DNA from: Aeromonas caviae
GTDB lineage: Bacteria > Pseudomonadota > Gammaproteobacteria > Enterobacterales > Aeromonadaceae
DNA: 64,000 nt
Direction of reading: 5' to 3'
Assembly: GCF_000819785.1 (NCBI RefSeq)
Contig: NZ_CDBK01000094.1
Location: forward strand, 1 to 64,000
Shown here: positions 45,301-55,749 of the stretch, one piece after another
How positions within the stretch are numbered: the first letter of the stretch is position 1
Layout of the letters: the number at the start of each line of letters is the position of its first letter
Notes under the pieces: generated by a model
Told to the model about the DNA's origin: nothing
Databases searched by the model: none
What the model saw: the letters and a program-made list of their open reading frames with translations, nothing else
Made by a program: the position numbers and the translations under genes

Positions 45301-45915
45301 TTAGGCCGATGGGAGCACAAAGCTCGCCATGGGCGCGAGATCCAGCCTGGCAAAGACCATCTCCCGTCCTGTCACCAGGGTAAGCGGCAACCCGAGCCCC
45401 TTGAGCAGAGCCAGCATGGGGCGATTCTGGCCGAGCACTTCCGCCGTCCACTCCCGGATCCCCTCCTCGTATGCCAGCCGCGCAAGCGCCAGCAGGATGC
45501 GACGCCCGGCGCCGCGATGCTGAAAATGATCCGCGACGATGCAGGAGAACTCGGCCCTGTCCGGGTGCAGGCGCCGGCGCACGGACTGGGCCATGGCAAG
45601 CGGCGTCCCCTGCTCGTCGGTCAGCAGCAATCCTATCTGGGGTTCTCTGGGGTAGTCGAGAAAGAAGGCGAGCTGCTCGGCCGTCGCAGGCTGCTTGGCC
45701 CGCATGAAGCGCAAATAGACGCTCTGCTCGCTCAGGGCGTCATAAGCCGCGCTTATCCGCTCCGGGTCGCTGCCCGCCAGCTCCTGCAAGCGGCAAGTCA
45801 GCCCCCCCACCACCATCGTCATCGGCAGGGCGGCCCGTGAGGCGGGAGCCGTCCAACCCGTCATCCCCTGCCACAAGCGCGTCTCATCGAGCGGCCAGCA
45901 AAGATAGCGAGCCAT
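45301..45915 (-). CDS. GNAT acetyltransferase, Pat-like
   Basis: A 204-residue protein whose residues 35-190 form a GNAT fold. The stretch AAYDALSEQSVYLRFM is the same type as the LSPESRYLRF motif that begins the GNAT domain of Pat/YfiQ protein-lysine acetyltransferases, and HRGAGRRILLALARLA matches the acetyl-CoA pyrophosphate loop (Q/RxxGxG/A). The large NDP-ADP-forming acyl-CoA domain of Pat is missing. Its ATG abuts the stop of the response regulator gene (TGAATG), so they are co-translated. Being next to cobB, it may act on proteins that CobB deacetylates; that is inference. Confidence 0.8.
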   Translation of the reverse strand: MARYLCWPLDETRLWQGMTGWTAPASRAALPMTMVVGGLTCRLQELAGSDPERISAAYDALSEQSVYLRFMRAKQPATAEQLAFFLDYPREPQIGLLLTDEQGTPLAMAQSVRRRLHPDRAEFSCIVADHFQHRGAGRRILLALARLAYEEGIREWTAEVLGQNRPMLALLKGLGLPLTLVTGREMVFARLDLAPMASFVLPSA

Positions 45916-47166
45916 TCACCAGCGACCTGCCACGCCGCGATCCTGCCACTGGGCGGCATCCTGCAGGTTGAAGGGGTCGTCGAGGTAGAGCGCGATGCCA
46001 AGCTCCCGGGAGCGCTGGATGAAGCGGGCCAGCAAGGAGTCGGCCGCCATCGCCTCCAGTTCGGGCAGCAGGTGTTGCCCGAGCAGTAAGGATTGCAACG
46101 GCAGACGCTCGATGAGATCAAACGGCAGGTGCTGGGCATGATCGAGCAGCAACGCGAGTCTGGCCCCCGCGAGGCTCGCCTGCAGCACCAGGGCGAAACG
46201 GTCCGCCTGGTTCAGCAGGTGATCCCGTCGATGGATGACCAGGGTGAGCTCGCTTGCTTCTCGTCCATGCTGCTCGAGCCAGAGCTTGAGCGGCTCCCAG
46301 TGAGGGGAAAGGCCGCTCAGGCTCAGCCAGATCGGCAGCGTGCAGGAGGCCGCATCTGCCAGCAGCCCAAGCTGTCCTCTCGCCTCTCCCTGCCAGCTAC
46401 GCACGGTGCGCTTGAGCCCGCCCAGCCTGCGCTGACGCTGGGGGCCAAGATAGAGCATCTTGAGCAGACGCAGCAGATCGTCGCTTTGCAGCGGCTTGGC
46501 CAGGGCGGCCAGCACGTTGAAACCCGCATCGTGCAGGAGACGCCGGGCGCCGTCTATCAGGGTCTGATCATGAGCGGAGAGCAGGATGATGGGCAGACCG
46601 CTGTGGCGATACTGGGGATGGCTCATCAGCAGGCTGATGGCATCCTGCTCCGCCAGGCTGAGATCACAGATAAGCAATCTCACGCCCCCCTCTTCCAGCG
46701 CCTTGAGGCACCCTTCGCCATCCTGAACCCAGTGGCAGGGCAACCCCAGTCCCTGGATCTCCTGCTGAATGCAGGCTCCCTGGAAGGGGTGATCTTCGAG
46801 CAGCAGGATCTGGCACTGGGCGAGCCAGGCACGCCACCCCTGTTCCCGTGCCTGCAACCCCTCGAGCCAGGGATCGCTGAGGCGATAGATCCCCGCCCCG
46901 GGAGCCAGCAGATGAGGCAGATAGTCGGCCCCCTGATGAGAGGCAGGATCAAACAGGGCGATGGCCCCGGCGGCAAACAGTCCTTCCCATTGCCAGCCGG
47001 CATCGGGTCGGGTGCGGTGCAGATTGGCATAGGCCGGCAGGCCCGCCCCCTTGACCGCCTGATGGGAGACGGCGTCCAGGGCATAGACGCTGACCGGGTA
47101 AAACGTTGGCTCCTGGCTGTCATCAGACTCCAGCAAGGCCATCAACTCTTCATCTGTGATGATCAT
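45916..47166 (-). CDS. Response regulator with degenerate EAL-like output domain
   Basis: A 416-residue protein with three parts. Residues 1-115 are of unknown fold. Residues about 117-235 are a receiver: acidic pair in LLLEDH, phospho-acceptor Asp168 in ICDLSL, and Lys in ALAKP. Residues 260-416 line up with the second half of an EAL domain (LTLVIHRRDHLLN; ARLALLLDHAQHLPFDLIERL; RELGIALYLDD), but the catalytic Glu, DD and Lys are lost. Such domains usually bind proteins or nucleotide without cleaving it. Only one base separates it from the hybrid kinase gene, and it abuts the GNAT gene, so it is probably the kinase's partner. Confidence 0.82.
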   Translation of the reverse strand: MIITDEELMALLESDDSQEPTFYPVSVYALDAVSHQAVKGAGLPAYANLHRTRPDAGWQWEGLFAAGAIALFDPASHQGADYLPHLLAPGAGIYRLSDPWLEGLQAREQGWRAWLAQCQILLLEDHPFQGACIQQEIQGLGLPCHWVQDGEGCLKALEEGGVRLLICDLSLAEQDAISLLMSHPQYRHSGLPIILLSAHDQTLIDGARRLLHDAGFNVLAALAKPLQSDDLLRLLKMLYLGPQRQRRLGGLKRTVRSWQGEARGQLGLLADAASCTLPIWLSLSGLSPHWEPLKLWLEQHGREASELTLVIHRRDHLLNQADRFALVLQASLAGARLALLLDHAQHLPFDLIERLPLQSLLLGQHLLPELEAMAADSLLARFIQRSRELGIALYLDDPFNLQDAAQWQDRGVAGRW

Positions 47167-47167
47167 G

Positions 47168-50100
47168 TCATGCTCTCTCGCCCAGTTGTCGGCAGACCTC
47201 TTCCACGCACTGCCTCAAGGCGGCTCCAAGGGGATGTCCGGGGGCCTCCTGCCAACGGTCGATCACCTCTACCAGGGGGGTAGCCCCCACCATTTTGGCG
47301 GCCCCCTTCATCTTGTGTAAAGCCGTATTGAGGGCCTTCTCGTCCCCTTGTGTGACACACCGCTCAATGTCGGCCAGATCCTGGTGAACCGATGCCAGAT
47401 AGATGTCAACGAGGGCCGGGCTGAGGGACACGGGCAGGGAAAGGGCTGCCGTTGGCTGCGGTGCCTTCCCCCCGTCATGGGGGCCAAAGACGGTACGAAG
47501 CAGTACGGCCAGATCCCTGAGCAAGACGGGTTTGTCCAGATGGCCCTGACAGCCGCATTCCGCCAGTCGCTGCGCCGCCTGCTCGCTGAGATCGGCGGTG
47601 ATGACGTAGACGGGCAGATGCTGCCAGCGTTCATCGGCGTGCAATTGCCTGCAGAGCTCGGCGCCGTCCATCACCGGCATCTGCAGGTCCGTCAGCACCA
47701 GATCCACCGACTCCGATTGCAGGATCTCCAGTGCCAGACGGCCATTGGCCGCGCTCAATACCCGGGCACCCAGCTGACCCAGCTGCATGCTGATCAGCAT
47801 TCTGTTCACTTCGTGATCTTCCACCAGCAACACCCGCCTGCCTGCCCCCGGCAGATCCGTGATCTCCTCGGCGCCACGGACGAGTCTGGGTTGCAGCAGG
47901 CTGACCACGGAGCCCGGGATCCAGGGTTCCCCCTGCCAGTACCAGGCGCGCAAGCCCCCATCGTCCTGCATGGCCCCAAGGCAAGGTGCAGCCGGGTCCT
48001 CGGCCACGCCAAACGCTGCGAGCCAGGCCCGCATATATTCAAGTTCCCCGGGCAACAGTTGCAGGGAGACCGTCTTGACGCGCGGTTGCCAGGGCGCCTT
48101 CTCCTGCGCATGCCTGAGGGGCAACGAGCAGAGGAAACGGCTGCCCCCGCGAGCCAGAGGCTCGACCCGGATCTCGCCCCCCATCTGTTCCATCAGCTGG
48201 CGGCAGATGGCCAGCCCAAGCCCGGTCCCCTGGGCTCTGGGCTGGCCAGGCTCCTCCCCTTGCTCGAAGGGCTGGAACAACCGGGGCAACAGCTCGGCAC
48301 TGATCCCGGGCCCCTCGTCATCCACCCCGCACAAAATCCACTCCCCTTGCCGCCGGGCCCAGAGTACCACCTCTCCCCGCTCGCTGAACTTGATGGCGTT
48401 GGAGAGCAGGTTGTGCAGCACCTGTTGCACCCGGTGGGGATCGAGTTCCATCAAGGCGGGCAGCGCCGGGTCGAGCGCCAAGCGCAGCTGCAGATGGCGG
48501 GATCGCGCCTTGGACCAGTGCACCGCCGCCACATGCTCGCACAGCTCCACCAGATCCGTGGGCTGCACGGAGAGGCGCAACTGGCGCGTCTCGTTGCGGC
48601 TGAAATCGAGCACGTCGTTGAGCAATCCGAGCAGTTCATTGCCCGCCTGTCTGACATGGGCCAGAACCGAGGCCTGCTCTGCATTGAGTTCGGTCTGCTC
48701 GAGCCACTCCAGCAGGCCGAGCATGGCGTTCATGGGGGTGCGGATCTCGTGGCTCACGGCGGCCAGGAAGCGCCCCTTGGCAAGCACGGCCTGCTGAGCC
48801 TGCTCGTGGGAAAGTTGCAGGGAATGCTCCTGCTCCACCCTGGCCGTCACATCCTGCACCACCCCGTAGATCCGCCACCCCTCCCCCTGACGGCGCCCCC
48901 TGCCGGAAAATTGCAGCCAGCGGGTTCCCTTGGCGGGGTGCTGATAGCGCAGCAGATGGGAGAAAGGTCGCCCGGCTTGCAGCATGGCTAGCATGGGAGC
49001 TCGCATCTCGCGCCTGTCCTGATGGGAGATGCGGGTCAGGGTCTCGTTGGGATTGACCCGGATCTGCTGGCTCGCCAGCCCCAGCAGCTCGTGACTGCCC
49101 CGGCTCACAAACTCCACCCGGGTGATGGCTCCCCCCAGCAGGGTGAATTGCAGCACCACACCGGGCACCGTATTGGTGAGGGCGCGCAGGCGCCGCTCTG
49201 CCTGACGCAGCAGGCGGGTACGCTCGCGCAGAGCGCTGATGTCGGAGAGGGCGATAAGATCCCCTGCCGGTGCCTGGGGCCCCAGTCGCAAGGGGATCTG
49301 GGCATAGGAGTAGACCTGCTCGTGCAGCGCCAGCTCCCCTTCGGCGCCCTGCAACTGAGGCGCGGGCAGCACCAGATCGGCGGCGTAGCGCGCCTCCATG
49401 CGCTTGGCCCGCTTGTTGCGCTTGATCACCTCCCCTTTGTCATTGCGCAAGAACACGGGAACGGGGAGCGCCTGGAAGAGAGACTCCCTGAACTTGCTTT
49501 CCAGCGCCAGCGCCTGCTCTACCTTGTGACGCTCGCGGGCCTCCTGGGCCAGTTGCTGGCGGGATCGCCAGACTGACCAGATCACCGCCATGCTGATCAG
49601 CAGTGCCAGCAACACGGAGCCAAGCCAGAAACCGTAGCTGACACCCTCCTGCTGGTTGACCACCAGGTGGCGCCAGCGTTGCACCAGCTCGTCCACCTGC
49701 CGATCATTGAGGGTCATCAGGCTCTGATCCAGCACCCCTGCCAGGCTGGTCTGTTCCGGCCGGATGGCAAAGCCGAGGCCGAAACGCTCCGGCAATTCGG
49801 TGATGGTCAGCTCGCTCAACTGGTTGTTTCGAATGGGATATTGGAGCTGGTACAACTCCGCCAGCATGGCCTGGGCATCCCCATGCCGCACCGCCGCCAA
49901 TCCCTGCAGCAGGTTGTCGGTGACCTCCCACTCATGCTGGCCGAACCGGGCAAGCAGGCCGGGATCATAGAGCATTCTCGGGACCACCACCTTGCCACTC
50001 ACGTCCGCGAGGGAGACAGGCCCCCTCTTGCTGCGACTGACCAGGGCATAGCGGCTGGTCGCCACCATCCTGGTGAAGTCGAACTCCTTGTTCAGGGCGG

Positions 50101-51109
50101 CGGACTCCATGAGTCCGACCATCATGACGGCATCGCCACTGCGCAGCAATGCCAACGCCTCCTCCCGGCTGGCGGCGGGTACCAGCTCGAAGCGCAGTCC
50201 CGTCTGCCGACTCACTTCCCGCAAGACGTCCGCACTCCAGCCAATGAGCTCTCCCTGCCGGTTGACACCGCTGTATGGCATGAAGCCGGGATCCGCCACC
50301 ATCTTGATGGTGTGGGCCTTGCCGACCAGCCAGGCCTGCTCCTTGTCGGTAAAATGCAGGGGATTCACATCCTGCTCACCCTGAGGCAGATACTTGCCCA
50401 GATCCCGGTAGAGACTGCCCGGCGGCAAATAGCGGATGGCTGTGTCCACCAGCTCCAGCAACTCGGGCTGGTTGCGCATCATCAGCCGATAGCTGATGAC
50501 CAGATCGTCGCTGCGAAGACGGCGAAGGCGCAGCCCTTCATCCGGGTACTCCCGCATCAGGTAGCGCAGTTGCAGATAATCACCGAGATAGGCGCTGCCC
50601 TTGCCGGCCACCAGGGCGCCATACCAGTTCTCGGCATCGGTCAGCAGTTGCTGGGATGAACCAGGATAGAGACGCTTCAGGGTCTCCTGGGCCTGCCAGA
50701 TGGGTGACACCAGAAACTGCGCCTGATCGAGCTCACCCCGATAGAGGATGGCAGACTCCGCTTCCAGCATGGCGCGGCTCAAGACGGTATCGCTCGAGTT
50801 CGACCGGGCAGGCCCGACGTGAGGAATGAGATCGCAGCGCCCGTGCAGCAGATCCTGCGTCACGGCTGCCCAGCTCGGCCGCTTCTCGACATGCACCGGT
50901 ACCGGCAACAGCTCTGCCAGCCGCGTCATGCGATCGATAAGCAGGCCCCCCTCCGCCTCCAGATAGGGAGGACGTTGCAGGGCCGGGTAACAGAAGGTCA
51001 GTCCGGTGAGCGAATCGGCATAAGCCTGGGCATCCGGTGACAGCGGGAGTATGGCGGCACGCAGTGGCAAAGCCAGCAGCGCGCCGGACAACAGAAGGAT
51101 TTTTATCAT
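47168..51109 (-). CDS. BvgS/EvgS-like hybrid sensor histidine kinase
   Basis: A 1313-residue unorthodox kinase. A signal peptide (1-18) precedes two periplasmic solute-binding-like (Venus flytrap) domains at about 25-245 and 265-480. A transmembrane segment (about 490-512) leads to two PAS-like domains (about 535-640 and 650-770), a HisKA domain with His787 in AVSHEIRTPMNAM, an HATPase domain (NLLSNAIKF; DEGPGIS; GTGLGLAICRQLM), a receiver with Asp1141 in LTDLQMP, and an HPt domain with His1265 in LHKMKGAAK. The phosphorelay therefore runs His787-Asp1141-His1265 and then probably to the adjacent regulator. No ribosome binding site is visible; the ihfA terminator ends just before the ATG. Confidence 0.92.
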   Translation of the reverse strand: MIKILLLSGALLALPLRAAILPLSPDAQAYADSLTGLTFCYPALQRPPYLEAEGGLLIDRMTRLAELLPVPVHVEKRPSWAAVTQDLLHGRCDLIPHVGPARSNSSDTVLSRAMLEAESAILYRGELDQAQFLVSPIWQAQETLKRLYPGSSQQLLTDAENWYGALVAGKGSAYLGDYLQLRYLMREYPDEGLRLRRLRSDDLVISYRLMMRNQPELLELVDTAIRYLPPGSLYRDLGKYLPQGEQDVNPLHFTDKEQAWLVGKAHTIKMVADPGFMPYSGVNRQGELIGWSADVLREVSRQTGLRFELVPAASREEALALLRSGDAVMMVGLMESAALNKEFDFTRMVATSRYALVSRSKRGPVSLADVSGKVVVPRMLYDPGLLARFGQHEWEVTDNLLQGLAAVRHGDAQAMLAELYQLQYPIRNNQLSELTITELPERFGLGFAIRPEQTSLAGVLDQSLMTLNDRQVDELVQRWRHLVVNQQEGVSYGFWLGSVLLALLISMAVIWSVWRSRQQLAQEARERHKVEQALALESKFRESLFQALPVPVFLRNDKGEVIKRNKRAKRMEARYAADLVLPAPQLQGAEGELALHEQVYSYAQIPLRLGPQAPAGDLIALSDISALRERTRLLRQAERRLRALTNTVPGVVLQFTLLGGAITRVEFVSRGSHELLGLASQQIRVNPNETLTRISHQDRREMRAPMLAMLQAGRPFSHLLRYQHPAKGTRWLQFSGRGRRQGEGWRIYGVVQDVTARVEQEHSLQLSHEQAQQAVLAKGRFLAAVSHEIRTPMNAMLGLLEWLEQTELNAEQASVLAHVRQAGNELLGLLNDVLDFSRNETRQLRLSVQPTDLVELCEHVAAVHWSKARSRHLQLRLALDPALPALMELDPHRVQQVLHNLLSNAIKFSERGEVVLWARRQGEWILCGVDDEGPGISAELLPRLFQPFEQGEEPGQPRAQGTGLGLAICRQLMEQMGGEIRVEPLARGGSRFLCSLPLRHAQEKAPWQPRVKTVSLQLLPGELEYMRAWLAAFGVAEDPAAPCLGAMQDDGGLRAWYWQGEPWIPGSVVSLLQPRLVRGAEEITDLPGAGRRVLLVEDHEVNRMLISMQLGQLGARVLSAANGRLALEILQSESVDLVLTDLQMPVMDGAELCRQLHADERWQHLPVYVITADLSEQAAQRLAECGCQGHLDKPVLLRDLAVLLRTVFGPHDGGKAPQPTAALSLPVSLSPALVDIYLASVHQDLADIERCVTQGDEKALNTALHKMKGAAKMVGATPLVEVIDRWQEAPGHPLGAALRQCVEEVCRQLGERA

Positions 51110-51117
51110 CGGAATGG

Positions 51118-51144
51118 AAAAGCCAGGCGATTGCCTGGCTTTTT
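51118..51144 (-). terminator. ihfA terminator
   Basis: On the minus strand AAAAAGCCAGGC and GCCTGGCTTTT pair around a 4-base loop. It starts right at the ihfA stop and its T-run ends 8 bases before the hybrid kinase ATG. Confidence 0.8.
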
Positions 51145-51145
51145 G

Positions 51146-51442
51146 TCACTCGTTGGGTTCAACATTTTCTACCCTGGCCTTGAGCTTCTGGCCGGGCCGG
51201 AAGGTCACCACGCGACGGGCGCTGATGGGAATATCCTCCCCCGTCTTGGGGTTGCGTCCGGGACGCTGGTTCTTCTCGCGAAGATCGAAGTTACCGAAGC
51301 CGGAAATCTTGACCTGTTCGCCACGCTCGAGCGCCTGTCTGATCTCCTCAAAGAAGGCTTCCACCATATCTTTGGCTTCACGCTTGCTCATCCCGAGCTG
51401 GGTGAACAGGTGCTCTGCAATGTCGGCTTTGGTAAGCGCCAT
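51146..51442 (-). CDS. ihfA: Integration host factor subunit alpha
   Basis: A 98-residue DNA-bending protein that works with IhfB. It begins [23 protein letters not shown] and contains [21 protein letters not shown], with the conserved Pro-tipped beta arms that intercalate DNA, followed by [14 protein letters not shown]. coli IhfA has 99 residues. It lies 3 bases after pheT, the E. coli order, so it is expressed with pheST and probably also from internal promoters. Confidence 0.97.
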   Translation of the reverse strand: MALTKADIAEHLFTQLGMSKREAKDMVEAFFEEIRQALERGEQVKISGFGNFDLREKNQRPGRNPKTGEDIPISARRVVTFRPGQKLKARVENVEPNE

Positions 51443-51445
51443 AGA

Positions 51446-53833
51446 TCAATCCCTCAAGGATGCATTCAACTCTTCACCGAGGGCCCGCACGACATTGTCC
51501 ACGGTCTCGGCGATCTCTTTCTCCTCCAGGGTGCGCTGGGTGTCTTGCAACACCAGGCTGATGGCCAGGCTCTTCTTGTCCTCTGCCATACCAGCGCCCT
51601 GGTATACGTCGAACAAGTTTATTCCAACTAACTGATTTCCGCCAACTTTTTTAATTACTGCCAGAACGTCGCCTGCCAGGATCTGTCTGTCAACCACCAC
51701 GGCGATATCGCGACGGTTGGCCGGGAACTTGGATACTTCGGCAGCAACCGGCACCTTGGCCGGCGTCAGTTTGTCCAGCTCCAGCTCGAACATGACAGCG
51801 CGGCTCTTGAGCCCCAGCTTCTTCTCGAGGCTCGGATGGATCACGCCGATGTGGCCGATCACGACGCCATTGCGCAGAATGGCTGCGCTCTGGCCCGGAT
51901 GCAGGGCACTGTGCTCGGTGCGCTCGAAGGTGAAGGTAGCCCCTTCTGCAGTCAGATCCAGTACCGCTTCCAGGTCACCCTTCAGATCGAAGAAGTCGAC
52001 GGGACGGGCCTTGACATCCCAGTGCTCGTCCCCCTGGTTGCCGGTGATGATGCCGGCCAGCATGGGCTCCTGACGGATGCCGTTCTCGGCATTCTCGTCC
52101 TTGATGAAACGCAGGCCCTGCTCGAACAGGCGCACGCGCGGCTGCTGACGGTTCTGGTTGTAGACCACCGCCTGCACCAGACCCGGGAACAGAGAGACGC
52201 GCATGGCGGACATCTCGACGGAGATCGGGTTCGGCAGCACGATGGCATCGCTCTGCGGGAACAGGGTCTGCTGAGCCTTGGGATCGACGAAGCTGTAGGT
52301 GATCGCTTCCTGGAAACCGCGGTCAACCAGCAGGTCGCGCACGCGCTTCAAGGTTACCTGCCCTTCTGCCTGCTCTACCATCGCGAGGGATGCGGCGGGT
52401 TTGAGGTTCGGGATGTTGTTGTAGCCGTAGATACGGGCCACTTCCTCGATGAGGTCTTCCTCGATGGCGATGTCGAAACGCCAGGAGGGAGCCAGCGCGG
52501 TCCAGCCGTCAGCATCCACGGTTACCTGCATGCCCAGACGAGTCAGAATTTCGACCACCTGCGCATCCGCCACGCTGATGCCGATCACCTTGTCGAGCTT
52601 GGTGCGGCGCAGCTTGATGGGGGCAGCCTTCGGCAGATGGGCATCGGATTTGACTTCGATGACCGGACCCGCTTCACCGCCGCAGATATCCAGCAGCAGA
52701 CGGGTGGCACGATCCATCACCTTGGCCTGCAGCTCGGGATCCACCCCGCGCTCGAAGCGGTGGGAGGAGTCGGTGTGCAGACCGTAGGCACGGGCACGGC
52801 CGGTGATGGAGAGCGGCGCGAAGAAGGCGCACTCCAGCAGGATGTCGGTAGTGGTCTCGGAGACACCGGTGCGATCGCCGCCGAAGATGCCGGCCATGCA
52901 GGCAGGGCCTTTGGCGTCGGCAATCACGAGCGTGGTCTCTTTGAGCTTCACCTCGTTGCCATCGAGCAGAGTCATGGGCTCGTCGGCACGGGCGCGGCGC
53001 ACCACCAGTTCCCCTTCAAGCGTCGCCAGGTCGAAGGCGTGCATCGGCTGGCCGTATTCCAGCAGCAGGTAGTTGGTGATGTCGACAATAGCGTCGATGG
53101 AACGGATGCCGCCACGGCGCAGCTTTTCCTGCATCCAGAGCGGGCTCTGGGCCTGCAGGTTCAGCCCCTTGATGACACGGCCGAGATAACGGGGGCAATC
53201 CGCCGGCGCTTCAACCCGGATCGGGAAGGTGGCATCACAGGTGGCAGCAGCCGGCGCCCAGGTCGGCTCGACCACGTCCACGCTGTTGAGCACGCCGATT
53301 TCACGGGCCAGACCCGCGATGCCTAGGCAGTCGGCACGGTTCGGGGTCAGATCCACATCGATGCTGACGTCGTTGAGCGCGAGGTATTCACGGATATCGG
53401 CCCCGATGGGGGCATCCAGCGGCAGCTCGATGATGCCATCGGCCTCGACGTCGATGCCCAGCTCGCTGAAGGAGCAGAGCATGCCGTGGGACGGCTGGCC
53501 GCGCAGCTTGGCTTTCTTGATGGTGAAATCACCCGGCAGGGTCGCCCCGACCTTGGCCACGCACACTTTAAGGCCGGCGCGGCAGTTCGGCGCACCGCAG
53601 ACGATGTCCAGCAGCTCGGCCTCGCCCACGTTGACCTTGGTCACCCGCAGCTTGTCGGCGTCCGGGTGCTGGGCGCACTCGACCACTTCACCCACGACCA
53701 CATTGTTGAACTGGCCGGCCACCGCTTCCACGGCGTCCACTTCCAGACCGGCCATGGTGATCTGCTCGGCCAGTGCATTGTCACTCAACTCGGTGCGGAC
53801 CCACTCCATCACCCAGGATTTACTGAATTTCAT
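51446..53833 (-). CDS. pheT: Phenylalanyl-tRNA synthetase, beta subunit
   Basis: A 795-residue subunit, same length as E. coli PheT. Domains in order: tRNA-binding OB-like domain (about 40-150, [21 protein letters not shown]), B3/B4 editing domain (about 210-400, with [19 protein letters not shown]), B5 DNA-binding-like domain, a catalytically inert class II core, and the C-terminal ferredoxin-fold anticodon-binding domain ([14 protein letters not shown]). It pairs with PheS as an alpha2-beta2 enzyme. The gap to pheS is 12 bases. Confidence 0.97.
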   Translation of the reverse strand: MKFSKSWVMEWVRTELSDNALAEQITMAGLEVDAVEAVAGQFNNVVVGEVVECAQHPDADKLRVTKVNVGEAELLDIVCGAPNCRAGLKVCVAKVGATLPGDFTIKKAKLRGQPSHGMLCSFSELGIDVEADGIIELPLDAPIGADIREYLALNDVSIDVDLTPNRADCLGIAGLAREIGVLNSVDVVEPTWAPAAATCDATFPIRVEAPADCPRYLGRVIKGLNLQAQSPLWMQEKLRRGGIRSIDAIVDITNYLLLEYGQPMHAFDLATLEGELVVRRARADEPMTLLDGNEVKLKETTLVIADAKGPACMAGIFGGDRTGVSETTTDILLECAFFAPLSITGRARAYGLHTDSSHRFERGVDPELQAKVMDRATRLLLDICGGEAGPVIEVKSDAHLPKAAPIKLRRTKLDKVIGISVADAQVVEILTRLGMQVTVDADGWTALAPSWRFDIAIEEDLIEEVARIYGYNNIPNLKPAASLAMVEQAEGQVTLKRVRDLLVDRGFQEAITYSFVDPKAQQTLFPQSDAIVLPNPISVEMSAMRVSLFPGLVQAVVYNQNRQQPRVRLFEQGLRFIKDENAENGIRQEPMLAGIITGNQGDEHWDVKARPVDFFDLKGDLEAVLDLTAEGATFTFERTEHSALHPGQSAAILRNGVVIGHIGVIHPSLEKKLGLKSRAVMFELELDKLTPAKVPVAAEVSKFPANRRDIAVVVDRQILAGDVLAVIKKVGGNQLVGINLFDVYQGAGMAEDKKSLAISLVLQDTQRTLEEKEIAETVDNVVRALGEELNASLRD

Positions 53834-53845
53834 GTTCTCTCGCCC

Positions 53846-54868
<1,023 letters not shown>

Positions 54869-54896
54869 CTAAATAAGGTCAAGAGGGGAATAATAC

Positions 54897-54971
54897 AAAA
54901 AAAGCCCCTTGGCTGACCATAGTTATGACGGGCTTTTCTCCCTGCAAATCATTTTGTTATATGGAAAAGCC
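54897..54971 (-). promoter_or_regulatory. Putative pheST attenuator
   Basis: In the transcript order, arm A GGCTTTTC (54964-54971), arm B AGAAAAGCCC (54930-54939) and arm C GGGGCTTTTTTT (54897-54908) follow each other. B can pair with A or with C; the B:C hairpin runs into a U-tract. This is the layout of an antiterminator/terminator switch. E. coli pheST is attenuated through the pheM leader peptide; the analogous peptide is not evident here. Confidence 0.6.
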
Positions 54972-55012
54972 ACAAGCCAGATGCAACAGGATTGAGACAA
55001 GCGTCGTTTGTT

Positions 55013-55048
55013 CTAGTTTGTTGGCATATGGAAGGATAAAGCATTCAT
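55013..55048 (-). other. Possible short leader ORF before pheS
   Basis: The frame encodes MNALSFHMPTN, an 11-residue peptide that starts like E. coli PheM (MNA) but has one Phe instead of five. It is enclosed by arms GTTGGCA (55066-55072 on the complement) and TGCCAAC (55020-55026). There is no clear ribosome binding site. Confidence 0.25.
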
Positions 55049-55089
55049 GAACGTGGCATGCTACCTGCCAACGCTCAAAAATGAGCAAC

Positions 55090-55114
55090 AAAAAAGGAGG
55101 CCTGAGCCTCCTTT
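55090..55114 (-). terminator. rplT terminator
   Basis: AAAGGAGGC and GCCTCCTTT pair around a 4-base loop and are followed on the minus strand by six T residues. It ends the infC-rpmI-rplT transcript 20 bases after rplT. Confidence 0.85.
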
Positions 55115-55134
55115 ATTTTTATAACAGAACTGGA

Positions 55135-55491
55135 TTAGACCAGAGCTGCTTTAGCTTTTTCAACCAGGGCGGTGAAAGCCAGCTTGTCGTGAACGGCGAT
55201 ATCGGACAGGATCTTGCGATCGATCTCGATGGAAGCCTTCTTCAGACCGTCGATCAGACGGCTGTAGGACAGGCCGTTCTGACGGGCTGCAGCGTTGATA
55301 CGCGCAATCCACAGCTGACGGAACTGACGCTTCTTCTGGCGACGGTCACGGTAGGCATACTGACCAGCTTTGGTTACCGCTTGTACCGCTACGCGGTAGA
55401 CACGGGAACGGGCGCCGTAGTAACCCTTGGCGGCTTTCATTACTTTCTTGTGACGAGCGCGAGCGGTCACACCACGTTTAACTCTTGGCAT
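55135..55491 (-). CDS. rplT: 50S ribosomal protein L20
   Basis: A 118-residue basic protein (E. coli 118) with [31 protein letters not shown] at its N-terminus, split here only for description, and the globular C-terminal half [18 protein letters not shown]20 is needed early in 50S assembly and in E. coli represses rpmI-rplT translation by binding the leader. It lies 15 bases after rpmI. Confidence 0.97.
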   Translation of the reverse strand: MPRVKRGVTARARHKKVMKAAKGYYGARSRVYRVAVQAVTKAGQYAYRDRRQKKRQFRQLWIARINAAARQNGLSYSRLIDGLKKASIEIDRKILSDIAVHDKLAFTALVEKAKAALV

Positions 55492-55506
55492 TTTTCACAT
55501 CCCCCC

Positions 55507-55704
55507 TTATGCGTACGGCAGACAAGCGACAACACGTTTGTGGTCGGCAGCGGAAACAAAGAACTTCGGTCCCAGCTGACGCTTACGCTTGCTGCTCTTC
55601 TTGGTCAGGATGTGACGCAGGTGGTTGTGCTTGCACTTGAAGCGACCTGAGCCAGTCTTCTTGAAGCGCTTTGCCGCGCCCCGGTTGGTTTTCATCTTCG
55701 GCAT
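55507..55704 (-). CDS. rpmI: 50S ribosomal protein L35
   Basis: A 65-residue basic protein beginning [20 protein letters not shown], with the conserved [20 protein letters not shown]. It lies between infC and rplT as in E. coli. GGAG lies before the ATG. An unusually perfect hairpin in the leader (55750-55775) may take part in L20-mediated control or mRNA processing. Confidence 0.97.
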   Translation of the reverse strand: MPKMKTNRGAAKRFKKTGSGRFKCKHNHLRHILTKKSSKRKRQLGPKFFVSAADHKRVVACLPYA

Positions 55705-55749
55705 TTCATACTCCGCATTGTGAGTGACAACAAAATCGCAAGGCGAACC

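Noticed and set aside
54930-54960. Nine-codon frame MICREKSPS as pheS leader peptide
   Set aside because: It has no Phe codons and no ribosome binding site, so it cannot sense Phe-tRNA in the way pheM does.
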